Shown here piece by piece: positions 33,800 to 44,406 of a stretch of DNA of 64,000 nt. Position 1 is the stretch's first letter, and each line of letters begins with the position of its first letter. Made by a program: the position numbers and the translations under genes. Below the pieces are notes generated by a model. That model saw nothing but the letters and a program-made list of their open reading frames with translations, was not told the origin of the DNA and made no database searches. Source of the DNA: Streptococcus vicugnae (GTDB lineage Bacteria > Bacillota > Bacilli > Lactobacillales > Streptococcaceae). Where the stretch lies: the NCBI RefSeq assembly GCF_016461705.1, contig NZ_JAEMHW010000001.1, positions 496,001 to 560,000 on the forward strand. The letters are read 5' to 3'.

Positions 33800-34720
33800 A
33801 TGAATACACGAGAGATGCAAGATGAGATTTTACGTCTCAAAAAAGAGAAGGGGGTCTGCATTTTAGCACACGCTTATCAGAGTCATGATATCTGGGAAGT
33901 AGCCGATTTTGTTGGGGATTCATTTGCTTTAAGTAAATACGCTGCTAAAGCACCACAAGATACTATTATGATGTGTGGGGTGCGTTTCATGGCAGAAACA
34001 GTTAAAGTTCTATCACCTGAAAAAACAGCACTTCTAGCCAATCCAATGGCTGGTTGTCCAATGGCTGCCCAAATTGATAAAAAACTCGTTAGCTGGTTAA
34101 AAGAAGCTCACCCAGACTATACTACCGTTGCTTATATCAACACCACATCAGAAGTCAAAACAATGGTTGATGTTTGCGTGACATCTTCTTCAGCTGTTAA
34201 GATTATCAACAACATTGACAATGATAAGATTCTCTTTGTCCCAGACCGCAACCTCGGTCAATGGGTTGCTGAACAATGTCCGGATAAACAATTTGAATTC
34301 TTCAAAGGCGGATGTCCAACTCACATGCGTATGCGTAAACGTGACGTTCTTCGTGCTCGCGAAGAACATCCAAATGCTAAGGTTTTGGTTCACCCAGAAT
34401 GTCTGGCAGAAGTTACTAACCTAGCAGATTTTGCTGGTAGTACGACTGAAATCATGGCTTACGCTAAAAACAGTACAGACGAAGAATTTATCATCGGTAC
34501 TGAAAGCAGCATTGTTGAACACTTACAATTTGAATGTCCTGATAAACGTTTCTATCTACTTTCAACTGAATGTGTTTGTCACAACATGAAGATGACAACA
34601 TTAGCTGATATTTATAATTGTTTACTTGGACGAGCAGGTGAAGAGATTGAGCTTGACGAAGACACTATCAAAGGTGCCCGCCATGCCATTGATCAAATGA
34701 TTTTGCTCGGTCAAAAATAA
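33800..34720 (+). CDS. nadA: Quinolinate synthase
   Basis: 306 residues from the ATG at 33800, which follows GGAGG by 13 bases; the ATG at 33779 would precede that site and is less likely. Condenses iminoaspartate with dihydroxyacetone phosphate to quinolinate using a [4Fe-4S] cluster. Cys ligands are visible in MMCGVRFMAE, HPECLAEV and STECVCHNMKM, with LAHAYQSHDIW near the N-terminus. Divergent from nadB-nadC, and with them completes the aspartate route to NAD. Confidence 0.95.
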   Translation: MNTREMQDEILRLKKEKGVCILAHAYQSHDIWEVADFVGDSFALSKYAAKAPQDTIMMCGVRFMAETVKVLSPEKTALLANPMAGCPMAAQIDKKLVSWLKEAHPDYTTVAYINTTSEVKTMVDVCVTSSSAVKIINNIDNDKILFVPDRNLGQWVAEQCPDKQFEFFKGGCPTHMRMRKRDVLRAREEHPNAKVLVHPECLAEVTNLADFAGSTTEIMAYAKNSTDEEFIIGTESSIVEHLQFECPDKRFYLLSTECVCHNMKMTTLADIYNCLLGRAGEEIELDEDTIKGARHAIDQMILLGQK

Positions 34721-34742
34721 ATTATTTGCATTTTCTACATAC

Positions 34743-34774
34743 AAAAACTCTTCCCAATATGGGAAGAGTTTTTT
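34743..34774. terminator. Bidirectional terminator nadA / mutS2
   Basis: Stem AAAACTCTTCCC/GGGAAGAGTTTT with 5-base loop and T tracts on both strands. Confidence 0.9.
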
Positions 34775-34787
34775 ATTTTCAGTTTCA

Positions 34788-37124
34788 TTACCCTAAATTT
34801 GCAATGGTACATCCGCTGCCACCTGCGTTTTGTGGAGCGTAGCCAAATGATTTGACGTGTTTGTTGCGGCGAAGGTATTTTGTGACACCTTCACGGATAA
34901 CACCTGTTCCGATACCGTGAATGATATCAACTTGTGCCATGTTATTAAGCAAGGCTTGATCGATAAATTCATCCAATTCTTGCATGGCTTCTTCATAGCG
35001 TTTACCACGAAGATCAAGTCGAGCACGTGGTCCAGCAGATTTCTTGCTTTTCTTAACCACATGAACTTGTTTTTTCTTCGGTTTTTGGGCTTCTTCTTGA
35101 ACTTTGACAAGGCTAAATTCGTCTTCTTTAAGCGTCATCTTAATGAGACCAACTTGCGCTTCCCATTTACCGTTTTTAGTTTGGTTAATCAAGGTTCCAC
35201 GTTGACCATAGGCTGTGACGATAATATCATCACCCACGCGCGGTGCACGTAGTTTCTTGGCTTTTTTGAGAACTTTATTTTTCGACAAATCAACCTCAGG
35301 TGCCAATTTTTTCAACTGGCTCTTAGCTTCAATGACTTCGTGTGGTTTAAGACTCGCTTTGTGATGAAGATTTTTAAGAATTTCTTCACTTTCAGCCATG
35401 GCTTTATCCACAATTTCTTGTGCCTTAGCGGAAGCTTTTTCAAGTTCTTTGTCTTTAGCGTGTGAGAATTCGTTGTAAAGTTTCTTGACTGCACGGTTGA
35501 ATTTGAGGTTATCTTGCTCAACTTCCTTGATATGGTCAAGACGTTTGCGACTTTCGTGTGTTTGTTCTTCCAAACGTTCGATGATGCGGTTAACATCTGT
35601 ATCAGAATCTGTCAATCGCTCTGCTTCATTAACAATGATTTCTGCCAAACCTAATCGACGAGCGATTTCAAAAGCATTTGAACGACCTGGCACTCCTTGC
35701 ATGAAATGATAAGTTGGGCTCAATGTCTCTGTATCAAATTCCATGCTGGCATTTTCCACAAACTCTGTCTCAATACCGTAAGCTTTCAACTCTGGATAGT
35801 GTGTAGTCGCCATAGTTTTAACTTGTGTCAAACGCAAATGCTCTAGGATAGAAATGGCAAGACTCGCCCCTTCTTGTGGGTCAGTACCTGCCCCCAACTC
35901 ATCCACAAGTACCAAGCTATCTTTATCAGCTGCTGCCAAGATATCCACAATATTTGTCATGTGACTTGAGAAAGTTGACAAGCTTTGCTCGATAGATTGT
36001 TCATCACCAATATCTGCAAAGATTTCATTAAAGACAGCCACTTTACTACCTTTATCGGCTAGGATTGGTAGACCAGACTGCGCCATAAGCTGCGCTAACC
36101 CTAATGTTTTCAACATGACAGTCTTACCACCAGTATTGGGACCAGTGATAACAATAATGTTCAATTCATCAAGAAAATGTAAATCATTAGCAACTGGATT
36201 TGTCAAAAGTGGATGACGTGCTTGTAAGAGCTGCACAGTCTTATCTGTGGATAACTGTGGAACAACTGCTTTGTTTTCTTGCATGAAGAGAAACTTGGCA
36301 CGCACAAAATCCAAATGCCCTAAAACCCAAGCATTGTTACGAATAATATTAGTATGTGGGCGAAGCATATTCGACAATTCACGCAAAATACGCGCCATTT
36401 CATGGCGTTCGTCTGCACGTAACTGAGTGATTTCTTCATTAAGTTGCACTACTGCGCGTGGCTCAATGTAAACTGTGCTTCCTGATGCAGAAATATCATG
36501 CACAACCCCTGAAATGCGATTGCGGTAGCTATTTTTCACAGGCAAAACCGCACGACCATTACGACTAGCAATCAAAGTCTCTGTCAAATGGTCAGCTTGT
36601 TTTTTCAAAATATCCTGTAAAATTTGACGAACTCTGCCTTCATCGTGATTGATTTGACGACGAATACGGTCTAATTCTGTGCTAGCGAAGTTTTCAATAA
36701 ACCCACCATCATTGATGGCTTGCAAACTTCCCTGCAAACTTGGCAAAAGTTCAATTTTATCAAAAAGGCTATTCAAAGCCGTTAATTCAACATTCTCCAA
36801 ATCATGGTAAAAATGTTTTACCTCTGCTGAGACCTGCAAGATTTTCTTAATATCAATAATCTCTGAAACATTGACGTCTGCATCCAATTCCAAACGACGC
36901 ATACTTTCAGAAATATCACGTAAACTACCTAGACCAAAACCATGTTGCTCAATAAAAATCTGCTCCATGTCTAACATTTCAGCAAAAGAACGTGAAATAC
37001 GGTCAGATTCAGCCATTGGTGCAAGTTTACGCAATTCATCTTGCCCTTGCTCAGTTTGTAAATAGCCAGCAAAAAGTTGCTTGACCTTATCAAATTCTAA
37101 CTGTTCTAAAATTCTGTTATTCAT
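34788..37124 (-). CDS. mutS2: Endonuclease MutS2
   Basis: 778 residues from the ATG at 37124; the open frame runs eight codons further, but that part includes the -10 box. MutS2 suppresses homologous recombination and rescues collided ribosomes in Firmicutes. MutS core and clamp, ATPase with Walker [11 protein letters not shown] near 330 and Walker [13 protein letters not shown] near 408, long coiled coil (about 510-620), and C-terminal Smr nuclease domain [12 protein letters not shown] ... [14 protein letters not shown]. Single gene, convergent with nadA. Confidence 0.96.
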   Translation of the reverse strand: MNNRILEQLEFDKVKQLFAGYLQTEQGQDELRKLAPMAESDRISRSFAEMLDMEQIFIEQHGFGLGSLRDISESMRRLELDADVNVSEIIDIKKILQVSAEVKHFYHDLENVELTALNSLFDKIELLPSLQGSLQAINDGGFIENFASTELDRIRRQINHDEGRVRQILQDILKKQADHLTETLIASRNGRAVLPVKNSYRNRISGVVHDISASGSTVYIEPRAVVQLNEEITQLRADERHEMARILRELSNMLRPHTNIIRNNAWVLGHLDFVRAKFLFMQENKAVVPQLSTDKTVQLLQARHPLLTNPVANDLHFLDELNIIVITGPNTGGKTVMLKTLGLAQLMAQSGLPILADKGSKVAVFNEIFADIGDEQSIEQSLSTFSSHMTNIVDILAAADKDSLVLVDELGAGTDPQEGASLAISILEHLRLTQVKTMATTHYPELKAYGIETEFVENASMEFDTETLSPTYHFMQGVPGRSNAFEIARRLGLAEIIVNEAERLTDSDTDVNRIIERLEEQTHESRKRLDHIKEVEQDNLKFNRAVKKLYNEFSHAKDKELEKASAKAQEIVDKAMAESEEILKNLHHKASLKPHEVIEAKSQLKKLAPEVDLSKNKVLKKAKKLRAPRVGDDIIVTAYGQRGTLINQTKNGKWEAQVGLIKMTLKEDEFSLVKVQEEAQKPKKKQVHVVKKSKKSAGPRARLDLRGKRYEEAMQELDEFIDQALLNNMAQVDIIHGIGTGVIREGVTKYLRRNKHVKSFGYAPQNAGGSGCTIANLG

Positions 37125-37139
37125 ATCTCTATTATACCA
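37125..37139 (-). promoter_or_regulatory. mutS2 promoter, leaderless arrangement
   Basis: Minus strand TGG TATAAT (37131-37139) followed by exactly six bases (AGAGAT) and the mutS2 ATG; no Shine-Dalgarno sequence. Confidence 0.6.
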
Positions 37140-37230
37140 AAACTTCACTAATATCGTGCTTTAAGCACACTGTGATATCTTCATAAAATACGGAATAAGT
37201 CTGAGATAATTCATCCCAGACTCTCTTACT

Positions 37231-37779
37231 CTATCCTAAAATTGCTGTTACCCAAAGTGCTCTTAGAACACTCGCCAGTGGTTGGAAATAATTAATAATC
37301 AAACGCGCTAACCAGCTACTTGATAATAGATTCTGAACCATTGACATCGGTACAGTAGCAAGTAATGTCAAGACTAACCCAAAGAATATTAGCGCTACTA
37401 AAACCGCTAAAACGCCGCTAATACTGTTAAGCTTAACATTATCGAATCGATGGATTGGTAGTAAATGTACCAAAATCCCTATAAAACGAAAGATGGCATA
37501 AACCAACATGTAAATAGCTGTGAAAGCCACCCCAGCATAATAAACTCTATCTAAATCAAAAATATTAACGTCCGTGAAGAAATTCATGCTGGCACCTTGC
37601 CCTGCATTTGAGTAAGGAATCCATAAAGTAATCTCTTCAGACAATGCTTGATAAAAGCGACTAGCTACCACTAGCGAAACCAGACTGGCTACAAAATAGT
37701 AAGCCTGTAAAATAATCCCACGAGAATAGCCAATATAAAAATGCCAAGCTAAAATCAGCATAATAAGAACTGATAACAT
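37231..37779 (-). CDS. cvpA: CvpA family membrane protein
   Basis: 182 residues with four membrane helices, including the typical N-terminal GYSRGIILQAYYFVASLVSL. Named for colicin V production in E. coli; the conserved function is unclear and may concern envelope homeostasis. Begins three bases after the zapA stop, so both are cotranscribed; mutS2 downstream has its own promoter. Confidence 0.85.
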   Translation of the reverse strand: MLSVLIMLILAWHFYIGYSRGIILQAYYFVASLVSLVVASRFYQALSEEITLWIPYSNAGQGASMNFFTDVNIFDLDRVYYAGVAFTAIYMLVYAIFRFIGILVHLLPIHRFDNVKLNSISGVLAVLVALIFFGLVLTLLATVPMSMVQNLLSSSWLARLIINYFQPLASVLRALWVTAILG

Positions 37780-37782
37780 ATA

Positions 37783-38091
37783 TTATTCCTCATCAGAATC
37801 AGACTTGCTGGCTTTCTCCTTAATATCGTCAATCGCCTCAGAGCGGAGAACCGTCAATTCCTTTTCCATTTTTTCAACTTCAATCTCACGACTAAGCTGA
37901 GTTGAAAGCGAATTGAGTGCCATCAAAATAGCAATCGTTTCATTATCAGCTTGTGGTAATTTTTCCTTGATTGTATTATATTTTTCTTTGGCTACACGCT
38001 CAACTTCCTCCATAAAGAGGTTATCCTTATCCGTTGTCAATGTGAGCGACTTTTCTCCAAAGACGAATTTATAACGATTTTTGCTTTCCAT
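37783..38091 (-). CDS. zapA: Cell division protein ZapA
   Basis: 102 residues. N-terminal globular part with NRYKFVFGEKSLTLTTD and a C-terminal coiled coil (about 60-95) ending in an acidic tail. ZapA crosslinks FtsZ filaments at the division ring. AGAGGTGA precedes the ATG and TATAAT (38109-38114, minus strand) is the probable -10. Confidence 0.85.
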   Translation of the reverse strand: MESKNRYKFVFGEKSLTLTTDKDNLFMEEVERVAKEKYNTIKEKLPQADNETIAILMALNSLSTQLSREIEVEKMEKELTVLRSEAIDDIKEKASKSDSDEE

Positions 38092-38195
38092 ATAGTCACC
38101 TCTTTGACATTATACCTTAAAATAAACATTTCGTAAAATTTAAGCGTGAAAATACTAGTTTCAACAGGCTATTTTGCCCTCTTGTCATCTTTTTA

Positions 38196-38210
38196 TGTTA
38201 CAATTAAATC
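38196..38210 (+). promoter_or_regulatory. rnhC promoter, leaderless arrangement
   Basis: TGT TACAAT (38196-38204) then six bases (TAAATC) and the rnhC ATG. No Shine-Dalgarno sequence. -35 is poor, as at mutY and mutS2. Confidence 0.6.
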
Positions 38211-39110
38211 ATGAATACAATTGTTATGAAACTAGGGAAAAATGACTTGCAAAACCTCATTAAAGCACTAGCAAGTAAACAAGTCACAAATAACAATCCC
38301 TACGTCACTTTTGCCGCAAAAGAAAAAGGTGTCACAATCCTTGTGTACACATCTGGTAAGGTAGTCTTTCAAGGAACCAAAGCGCAAGAAGTCGCAAGTC
38401 AATTTGGCTATCAGGCATCAGATGCTACTACACAAGATGCTAAATCCGGTCAAAATATGCCTTTGATTGGTTCAGATGAAGTTGGAAACGGCTCTTATTT
38501 TGGTGGCTTAGCTGTTGTTGCTAGTTTTGTAACACCTGATGACCACGCGCTTCTTAGAAAGCTTGGTGTCGATGATTCTAAAAATTTAACGGATAGCAAA
38601 ATTCGTCAAATTGCCCCTATCTTAGAAGAGAAAATCAGACATAAAGCTCTGCTATTATCCCCACAAAAATATAACCAAGTCGTTGGAAAAGGCAAGATGC
38701 ACAATGCTGTCTCAGTTAAGGTTGCACTTCACAACCAAGCTATCTACCTCTTGCTACAAGATGGCGTGAAACCTGAAAAAATCGTTATCGATGCTTTTAC
38801 CAGTCGTCAGAACTATGAAAAATACCTAAAAAATGAAGTTAATCACTTTGATAACCCTTTAACTCTTGAAGAAAAAGCTGAGGGTAAATACCTAGCTGTA
38901 GCAGTTAGTTCTATTATCGCCCGAAACCTTTTCCTAGAGAATTTAGATAAACTAAGCCAAGAAGTGCAATACAAACTCCCAAGTGGTGCTGGTAGCCAAT
39001 CAGATAAAGTTGCTAGCCAGATTTTAGCGGCATATGGTATGCCTGGCTTAGAACATACTGCAAAACTCCATTTTGCAAACACCCAAAAAGCACAAAAATT
39101 ATTAAAATAA
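38211..39110 (+). CDS. rnhC: Ribonuclease HIII
   Basis: 299 residues. Removes RNA from RNA-DNA hybrids. N-terminal TBP-like substrate-binding domain (1-80), then the RNase HII/III fold with catalytic [13 protein letters not shown] (about 87-99, Asp and Glu), [10 protein letters not shown] (about 121) and the acidic residue in [11 protein letters not shown] (about 190). An in-frame ATG five codons on is an alternative start. lepB follows after 16 bases. Confidence 0.95.
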   Translation: MNTIVMKLGKNDLQNLIKALASKQVTNNNPYVTFAAKEKGVTILVYTSGKVVFQGTKAQEVASQFGYQASDATTQDAKSGQNMPLIGSDEVGNGSYFGGLAVVASFVTPDDHALLRKLGVDDSKNLTDSKIRQIAPILEEKIRHKALLLSPQKYNQVVGKGKMHNAVSVKVALHNQAIYLLLQDGVKPEKIVIDAFTSRQNYEKYLKNEVNHFDNPLTLEEKAEGKYLAVAVSSIIARNLFLENLDKLSQEVQYKLPSGAGSQSDKVASQILAAYGMPGLEHTAKLHFANTQKAQKLLK

Positions 39111-39126
39111 CATCGAGGAGCCTATT

Positions 39127-39720
39127 ATGAAACAATTCATTAAAGAATGGGGAGCCTTCATCATCTTTTTCGTCGTCCTTGGTCTTCTTCGCCTCTTCGT
39201 CCTACAACCCGTGAGTGTTGACGGTCACTCTATGGACCCTACCTTGGCTGATGGAGAACGCCTAATCGTTCTTAAAACTTCATCTATTGATCGTTTTGAT
39301 ATTGTTGTCGCTAAAGAAAAAGAAGGTAATAAAACTAAAGAAATCGTAAAACGTGTTGTCGGACTCCCAGGTGACACCATCACTTACAAAGATGACGTTC
39401 TTTATGTTAACGGTAAAAAGACAGATGAACCTTATCTAGACAAATATAAAAAAGCTTTTGAGGAAGATGATTTACAGGATATCTATTCTTACAATACCCT
39501 CTTCCAGCAATTAGCTGAAAGCTCTGATGCCTTCACCACTGCTAAAGATGGCAGTACTGAATTTACAGTCAAAGTTCCAAAAGACCAGTACTTCTTATTA
39601 GGTGATGACCGTATCGTTTCAAAAGACAGCCGCGAAGTTGGTACCTTTAAAAAATCGGCTATCGTGGGAGAAGTCAAATTCCGCTTCTGGCCATTATCAA
39701 AAATTGGAAGCGTTCATTAA
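39127..39720 (+). CDS. lepB: Signal peptidase I
   Basis: 197 residues. One N-terminal membrane helix (about 9-27), then catalytic Ser in GHSMDPT (Ser35) and Lys in KRVVGLPGD (about 77), with the GDDRIVSKDSR box near 158. Cleaves signal peptides at the outer membrane face. GAGGAG precedes the ATG; cotranscribed with rnhC, a common streptococcal arrangement. Confidence 0.95.
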   Translation: MKQFIKEWGAFIIFFVVLGLLRLFVLQPVSVDGHSMDPTLADGERLIVLKTSSIDRFDIVVAKEKEGNKTKEIVKRVVGLPGDTITYKDDVLYVNGKKTDEPYLDKYKKAFEEDDLQDIYSYNTLFQQLAESSDAFTTAKDGSTEFTVKVPKDQYFLLGDDRIVSKDSREVGTFKKSAIVGEVKFRFWPLSKIGSVH

Positions 39721-39725
39721 TAATA

Positions 39726-39758
39726 AAAGGACTTAACTCAATTGGGTAAGTCCTTTTT
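39726..39758 (+). terminator. lepB terminator
   Basis: Stem AAAGGACTTA/TAAGTCCTTT with TTTTT tail. Confidence 0.85.
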
Positions 39759-39785
39759 GATTAGTCAGGTTTTGAATGATATAAT
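39757..39785 (+). promoter_or_regulatory. recD2 promoter
   Basis: -35 TTGATT (39757-39762), 17-bp spacer, -10 TATAAT (39780-39785); the -35 overlaps the T tract of the preceding terminator. Confidence 0.6.
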
Positions 39786-39818
39786 AAAGCCACTATAGAA
39801 ATCACGTAAGGATCAATT

Positions 39819-42293
39819 ATGGAATACTTCTTTTCTGGCATCGTTGACCGTATTATTTTTGAAAATGCCAGTAACTTTTTTAAAATCATATTACTCGAAA
39901 TTGAAGATACTGATTCTGACTTCGATGATTTTGAGATTATTGTTACCGGGACAATAGCTGAAATCATTGAAGGCGAAAATTATACTTTTTGGGGCGAATT
40001 AACCCAACATCCAAAATATGGGGAACAGCTCAAAGTCACACGTTATGAGCGCTCAAAACCAACATCATCAGGCTTAATCAAGTATTTTTCAAGCGAACAT
40101 TTTAAAGGGATTGGTAAAAAAACAGCAGAAAAAATCGTCCAACTCTACGGTGACGATACTATCGATAAAATTTTAGAAGACCCAAGTAAACTTGAAAGTA
40201 TTTCAGGGCTCTCTAAAGAAAACCGTGATAATTTTGTTGCCAAATTAAAACTCAACTACGGTACCGAACAAATCCTATCAAAACTCGCAGAATACGGTTT
40301 AACCAACCGCGTTGCTTTTGATATTTTTAACCACTATAAGGAAGACAGTCTTGATATTATCCAAGAAAATCCTTATCAACTAGTCGAAGATATTCAAGGG
40401 ATTGGATTTAAAATTGCTGACCAACTAGCTGAGCAATTAGGCATTGAAGCGGATGCTCCGCAACGTTTTCGCGCAGCGCTTGTTCATACCTTATTTGAAT
40501 TATCCATTGAAAACGGGGATACTTATGTTGAAGCGCGTGATTTACTAGAAAATGCGATCACCATTCTTGAAGAAGCTCGTCAGATTGAACTAGATCCAGC
40601 AGCTGTTGCTCAAGAATTATCAACCCTCATCGCTGAAGATAAGGTGCAAAATATTGGTACAAAGATTTTTGACAACACTCTTTTTTATGCTGAAGCAGGC
40701 ATCAAAAAAAATCTAACACGTATCCTGGACACACCACTGGCTAAACAATTCTCAGAAGAAGACTTGCAAGAAGAAATTGCCGAAATCGAGGACACTTTTG
40801 GAATTAGCTACGATTCAGTTCAAAAGAACGCCATCAAAGAAGCGCTTCAAAGCAAAGTTTTCATTTTGACAGGTGGTCCTGGTACAGGTAAAACAACTGT
40901 TATCAATGGCTTAATTGCGGCTTATGCTGATCTTCACGGGATAGATTTAGATAAGAAAGATATTCCTATCGTTCTTGCTGCACCGACAGGTCGTGCTGCC
41001 CGTCGCATGAATGAACTCACTGGGCTACCAAGTGCCACAATTCACCGTCATCTTGGTCTAAATGGCGATAATGATTACCAAGCTATGGATGATTATCTTG
41101 ACTGTGATTTGATTATCATTGACGAATTTTCAATGGTGGATACCTGGCTAGCTAACCAACTATTTAGCTCGATTTCATCAAATACTCAAGTCATTATCGT
41201 TGGTGACAGTGACCAGTTGCCATCTGTAGGGCCCGGTCAGGTTTTAGCTGATTTACTAAAAATCAAATCATTACCGCAAATCGCCCTAACCAAAATTTTC
41301 AGACAATCAGAAGATTCCACTATTGTTAGCCTAGCTAACCAGATGAGACAAGGAATTTTGCCAGCTGATTTTACGCAGAAAAAAGCTGACCGTTCTTATT
41401 TTGAAGCTGGCGCTCAGTACATTCCTGAAATGATTCCAAAGATTGTCAGCGCAGCTATTAAAAGTGGTATTAGTCCCCAAGAAATTCAAATTCTTGCCCC
41501 AATGTATCGAGGAGCCGCTGGTATTAACCGACTCAATACCATTATTCAGGATTTACTCAATCCACTTGGCGATCAATTGTCTTTTACATTTGGTGAGATG
41601 AATTTCCGTAAGGGAGATAAAGTTCTACACTTGATTAACGATGCTGAGCTTAATGTGTTCAACGGCGATATTGGCTACATCACTGACTTGATTCCAGCTA
41701 AATACACTGAGTCCAAACAAGATGAACTTTACATGTCTTTTGATGGGACAGAAGTCATTTACCCTCGTAATGAATGGCACAAAATCACGCTAGCTTACGC
41801 CATGTCTATTCACAAATCCCAAGGGAGTGAATTTCAAGTTGTCATCCTCCCTATTACTCGTCAAAGCCATCGCCTTCTTCAGCGTAACCTCATTTATACT
41901 GCAATCACCCGTTCTAAAAGTAAATTAGTTATGTTAGGCGAAATTGCCGCTTTTGACTACGCCATCAAAAACGAAGGCGCTAAGCGAAATACTTATCTCG
42001 TTCAACGCTTCACAGCAACTGATACAGAACCTGATGAGACTGAAACAACTAAGGTTCTCAGCGAGACGACAGAAATCCAAAATGTAGCAAAAAAAGACAA
42101 GACAATCGCTTCTACTCCTCACATAAAAGAAGAAATAAGTGAAGATGCTGTTCAACTCAGCCTTGATTTTGAAGATGACACATCTGAACCAGAACAAGTC
42201 AAAGACTATCGTCTAACAGAAGAAAACCTCCCCTTCATCGATCCAATGATTGGCATCACACAAGAGGATATTAACCAATTTTTCAAAAACTAA
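39819..42293 (+). CDS. recD2: RecD-like helicase RecD2
   Basis: 824 residues. 5-prime to 3-prime superfamily 1B helicase without RecBC partners. N-terminal OB and helix-hairpin-helix part (FKGIGKKTAEKIV near 94, GIGFKIADQLA near 195), Walker A GGPGTGKTT near 353, DEFSMVD near 432, QLPSVGPGQ near 463 and SIHKSQGSEF near 665 (motifs of the family). Roughly 100 C-terminal residues are acidic and low-complexity. AAGGA precedes the ATG. Confidence 0.95.
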   Translation: MEYFFSGIVDRIIFENASNFFKIILLEIEDTDSDFDDFEIIVTGTIAEIIEGENYTFWGELTQHPKYGEQLKVTRYERSKPTSSGLIKYFSSEHFKGIGKKTAEKIVQLYGDDTIDKILEDPSKLESISGLSKENRDNFVAKLKLNYGTEQILSKLAEYGLTNRVAFDIFNHYKEDSLDIIQENPYQLVEDIQGIGFKIADQLAEQLGIEADAPQRFRAALVHTLFELSIENGDTYVEARDLLENAITILEEARQIELDPAAVAQELSTLIAEDKVQNIGTKIFDNTLFYAEAGIKKNLTRILDTPLAKQFSEEDLQEEIAEIEDTFGISYDSVQKNAIKEALQSKVFILTGGPGTGKTTVINGLIAAYADLHGIDLDKKDIPIVLAAPTGRAARRMNELTGLPSATIHRHLGLNGDNDYQAMDDYLDCDLIIIDEFSMVDTWLANQLFSSISSNTQVIIVGDSDQLPSVGPGQVLADLLKIKSLPQIALTKIFRQSEDSTIVSLANQMRQGILPADFTQKKADRSYFEAGAQYIPEMIPKIVSAAIKSGISPQEIQILAPMYRGAAGINRLNTIIQDLLNPLGDQLSFTFGEMNFRKGDKVLHLINDAELNVFNGDIGYITDLIPAKYTESKQDELYMSFDGTEVIYPRNEWHKITLAYAMSIHKSQGSEFQVVILPITRQSHRLLQRNLIYTAITRSKSKLVMLGEIAAFDYAIKNEGAKRNTYLVQRFTATDTEPDETETTKVLSETTEIQNVAKKDKTIASTPHIKEEISEDAVQLSLDFEDDTSEPEQVKDYRLTEENLPFIDPMIGITQEDINQFFKN

Positions 42294-42297
42294 TAGC

Positions 42298-42339
42298 TAA
42301 AAGTTAGGGAAACTATTGATAGAATTTCCTAACTTTTCT
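42298..42339 (+). terminator. recD2 terminator
   Basis: AAGTTAGGGAAA pairs with TTTCCTAACTT, followed by TTCTT. A second perfect hairpin AGGATTAAA-ACGA-TTTAATCCT lies at about 42407-42428. Confidence 0.7.
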
Positions 42340-42474
42340 TATACACTTATTTTGTATAAATATAAATTTTCAGATGATAAAATAACTTTATACTTGAAAC
42401 ATTTCGAGGATTAAAACGATTTAATCCTTGAAAATAAAGGATTTTCAGATATTACATCTCTTGACAGAAAAGTG

Positions 42475-42502
42475 TTTACATATAAGGAAATTGTGTTATA
42501 AT
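42475..42502 (+). promoter_or_regulatory. Promoter of the 165-residue membrane protein
   Basis: -35 TTTACA (42475-42480), 16-bp spacer, extended -10 TGT TATAAT (42497-42502). Confidence 0.6.
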
Positions 42503-42549
42503 ATCTGTACTATCATAATAGGATTACCATTGTTTTTAGGAGGTTTGAA

Positions 42550-43047
42550 ATGGTTTCTTATGAAAAAATTCGTCAATCTTTGCGTTCTTGGACGCTTTTC
42601 ATCGCTTGGGTAAATGTTCTTGCAGCCTTAGCTAAAGTCTACTCTGTTATTAGCCATTTTGTCTTGGTTAATAACCTCGACAAGCTAAAAGAACAACTTG
42701 ATGCTGAAACATACAAAATTGTTGAAGCTTCTGCTAATATTGGCAATGTCATCATTGCTATTATTGCTCTTGTTGTTAACATTGTTGTCGCTGTTTTAGC
42801 ATTTAAAAACTTAGCAAAAATCAAAGACAATGCTCCAAGTTTATCACCTTACCGCATTGCCTTGATTTATACTGTTGTTTACAATCTTGCATCTTTTGCT
42901 TTTGCAATTTACCTTGGTGCAACACTTTCACCATTTAGTCTTATTCTACCACTTGTCTTCCTAGTACTTTATGGCTATGTCTACAACAAAGCCGCACAAT
43001 TACTAGACAAAGATAATGCTGACGATTCTGAAAGTGATAATAACTAA
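42550..43047 (+). CDS. Four-helix membrane protein, unknown
   Basis: 165 residues; AGGAGG lies 7 bases before the ATG. Four hydrophobic segments (about 17-38, 64-87, 103-121, 126-147), with a charged loop (NNLDKLKEQLDAETYKIV) after the first, and an acidic tail DNADDSESDNN. Not recognised. It has its own promoter and terminator and lies between recD2 and convergent dinB. Confidence 0.7.
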   Translation: MVSYEKIRQSLRSWTLFIAWVNVLAALAKVYSVISHFVLVNNLDKLKEQLDAETYKIVEASANIGNVIIAIIALVVNIVVAVLAFKNLAKIKDNAPSLSPYRIALIYTVVYNLASFAFAIYLGATLSPFSLILPLVFLVLYGYVYNKAAQLLDKDNADDSESDNN

Positions 43048-43060
43048 GCTTTTTGAAACG

Positions 43061-43099
43061 AATACCGTCTCAGCAACTACTAAGACGGTATTTTAATTT
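43061..43099. terminator. Bidirectional terminator before dinB
   Basis: Stem AATACCGTCT/AGACGGTATT with TTTTAATTTTT on the plus strand; on the minus strand it overlaps the end of dinB. Confidence 0.8.
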
Positions 43100-44190
43100 T
43101 TAAAAAGATTTAACGGACGAATATTATCTTCTAATCCAGTGATAGTAACCCCCAGAAGACGCACACCAGCTTTTGATTCTTCTAAGCTGTCAAATATCGC
43201 ATGAGCAGCTTGATCAATCACATCAAAATCATTGGTGACATCATCTAGCGTTTTACGCTTGGTTAAGGTTGAAAAATCCGCATATCGAACCTTCAAAACG
43301 ACAGTTCGGCCAACTTTATTGTTTCGTGTCAGGCTGTCTACAACTCGACGGGTATTTTTTGAAATCTCAGACTTAATATCAGCATCGTCGTAAAGCAATT
43401 TACTATAGGTGCGCTCACTCCCAATAGATTTTCGAATACGATTGGGTTTTACAGGAGAATTTGAAATACCACGCGCTTTGCGGTACAAATCATAACCGAA
43501 ACGTCCGAAATGATCAATCAAAGTCATCTCTGGAATTTCTAGCAGGTCCGCACCTGTAAAAACACCTAGTTGATGTAATTTTTCAACTGATTTCTTACCC
43601 ACACCATGAAATTTTTCAATTGGTAATTTTTTCAAGAAATCCTGCGCATCTTCTGGCAATATCAAGGTTAAACCTTTCGGTTTATCAAAATCCGAAGCTA
43701 GTTTAGCTAAAAATTTGTTATAAGAGACACCTGCTGAACAAGTCAGGTGAACTTCTTGCCAAATATCATATTGAATCATTTTGGCGATTTTAATCGCTGA
43801 TTTGATGCCACGTTTGTTTTCAGTAACATCTAAGTAAGCCTCATCAATAGACATAGGTTCTACTAAATCCGTATAACGTCTGAAAATCTCACGAATTTGC
43901 ATTCCTATTTCTCGGTATTTCTGATAATTACCAGAAATAAAGATAGCTTGAGGACAACGTTCGTAAGCCTCTTTTGAAGACATGGCAGAATGAACGCCAA
44001 ATTTTCTGGCTTCATAATTGCATGTTGATACGACACCACGCCCACCTGTCTTACGTGGATCAGAACCAATAATCACAGGCTTTCCTTTGAGGTCTGGATT
44101 ATCTCTTTCTTCCACTGACGCAAAGAAAGCATCCATATCAATATGAATAATTTTTCGAGAAGTATCATTAATTAATGGAAAAATAAGCAT
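43093..44190 (-). CDS. dinB: DNA polymerase IV
   Basis: 365 residues from the ATG at 44190, with AAAGGA seven bases upstream (a further ATG directly precedes it). Y-family translesion polymerase. Catalytic acidic residues in [13 protein letters not shown] near 20 and [11 protein letters not shown] near 112; the little-finger domain starts near 245. No C-terminal beta-clamp peptide is obvious beyond RPLNLFKN, which could serve. TATAAT near 44212 is the likely -10. Confidence 0.95.
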   Translation of the reverse strand: MLIFPLINDTSRKIIHIDMDAFFASVEERDNPDLKGKPVIIGSDPRKTGGRGVVSTCNYEARKFGVHSAMSSKEAYERCPQAIFISGNYQKYREIGMQIREIFRRYTDLVEPMSIDEAYLDVTENKRGIKSAIKIAKMIQYDIWQEVHLTCSAGVSYNKFLAKLASDFDKPKGLTLILPEDAQDFLKKLPIEKFHGVGKKSVEKLHQLGVFTGADLLEIPEMTLIDHFGRFGYDLYRKARGISNSPVKPNRIRKSIGSERTYSKLLYDDADIKSEISKNTRRVVDSLTRNNKVGRTVVLKVRYADFSTLTKRKTLDDVTNDFDVIDQAAHAIFDSLEESKAGVRLLGVTITGLEDNIRPLNLFKN

Positions 44191-44251
44191 CATCCAGTCC
44201 TTTCTGACTCTATTATAACAATTTTCATTGCTTTCAATCAAAGCTTACAAA

Positions 44252-44293
44252 TTTCTAGTACAGTTCTCCTTGTTTCTGAAACTGTACTAGAAA
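44252..44293. other. Perfect 14-bp inverted repeat upstream of pflB
   Basis: TTTCTAGTACAGTT (44252-44265) and its exact reverse complement (44280-44293), separated by 14 bases. A T-rich tract follows on the plus strand. It lies between divergent dinB and pflB promoters and may be an operator or a terminator for an unseen transcript. Confidence 0.5.
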
Positions 44294-44318
44294 AGATTCT
44301 TGTTTTTTCCAATTTTTT

Positions 44319-44346
44319 TGCTTGGGAAAACGCTTCCTTTATGATA
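44319..44346 (+). promoter_or_regulatory. pflB promoter with weak cre
   Basis: -35 TTGCTT (44319-44324), 16-bp spacer, -10 TATGAT. The spacer contains GGAAAACGCTTCC, a symmetrical sequence that matches the CcpA consensus at 11 of 14 positions when framed on its central CG. Confidence 0.4.
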
Positions 44347-44406
44347 AACTTATACTTGTAAATGTAACAGATGACCTGTTACTAGAATTTAAGGAGAAAT
44401 CTCATT

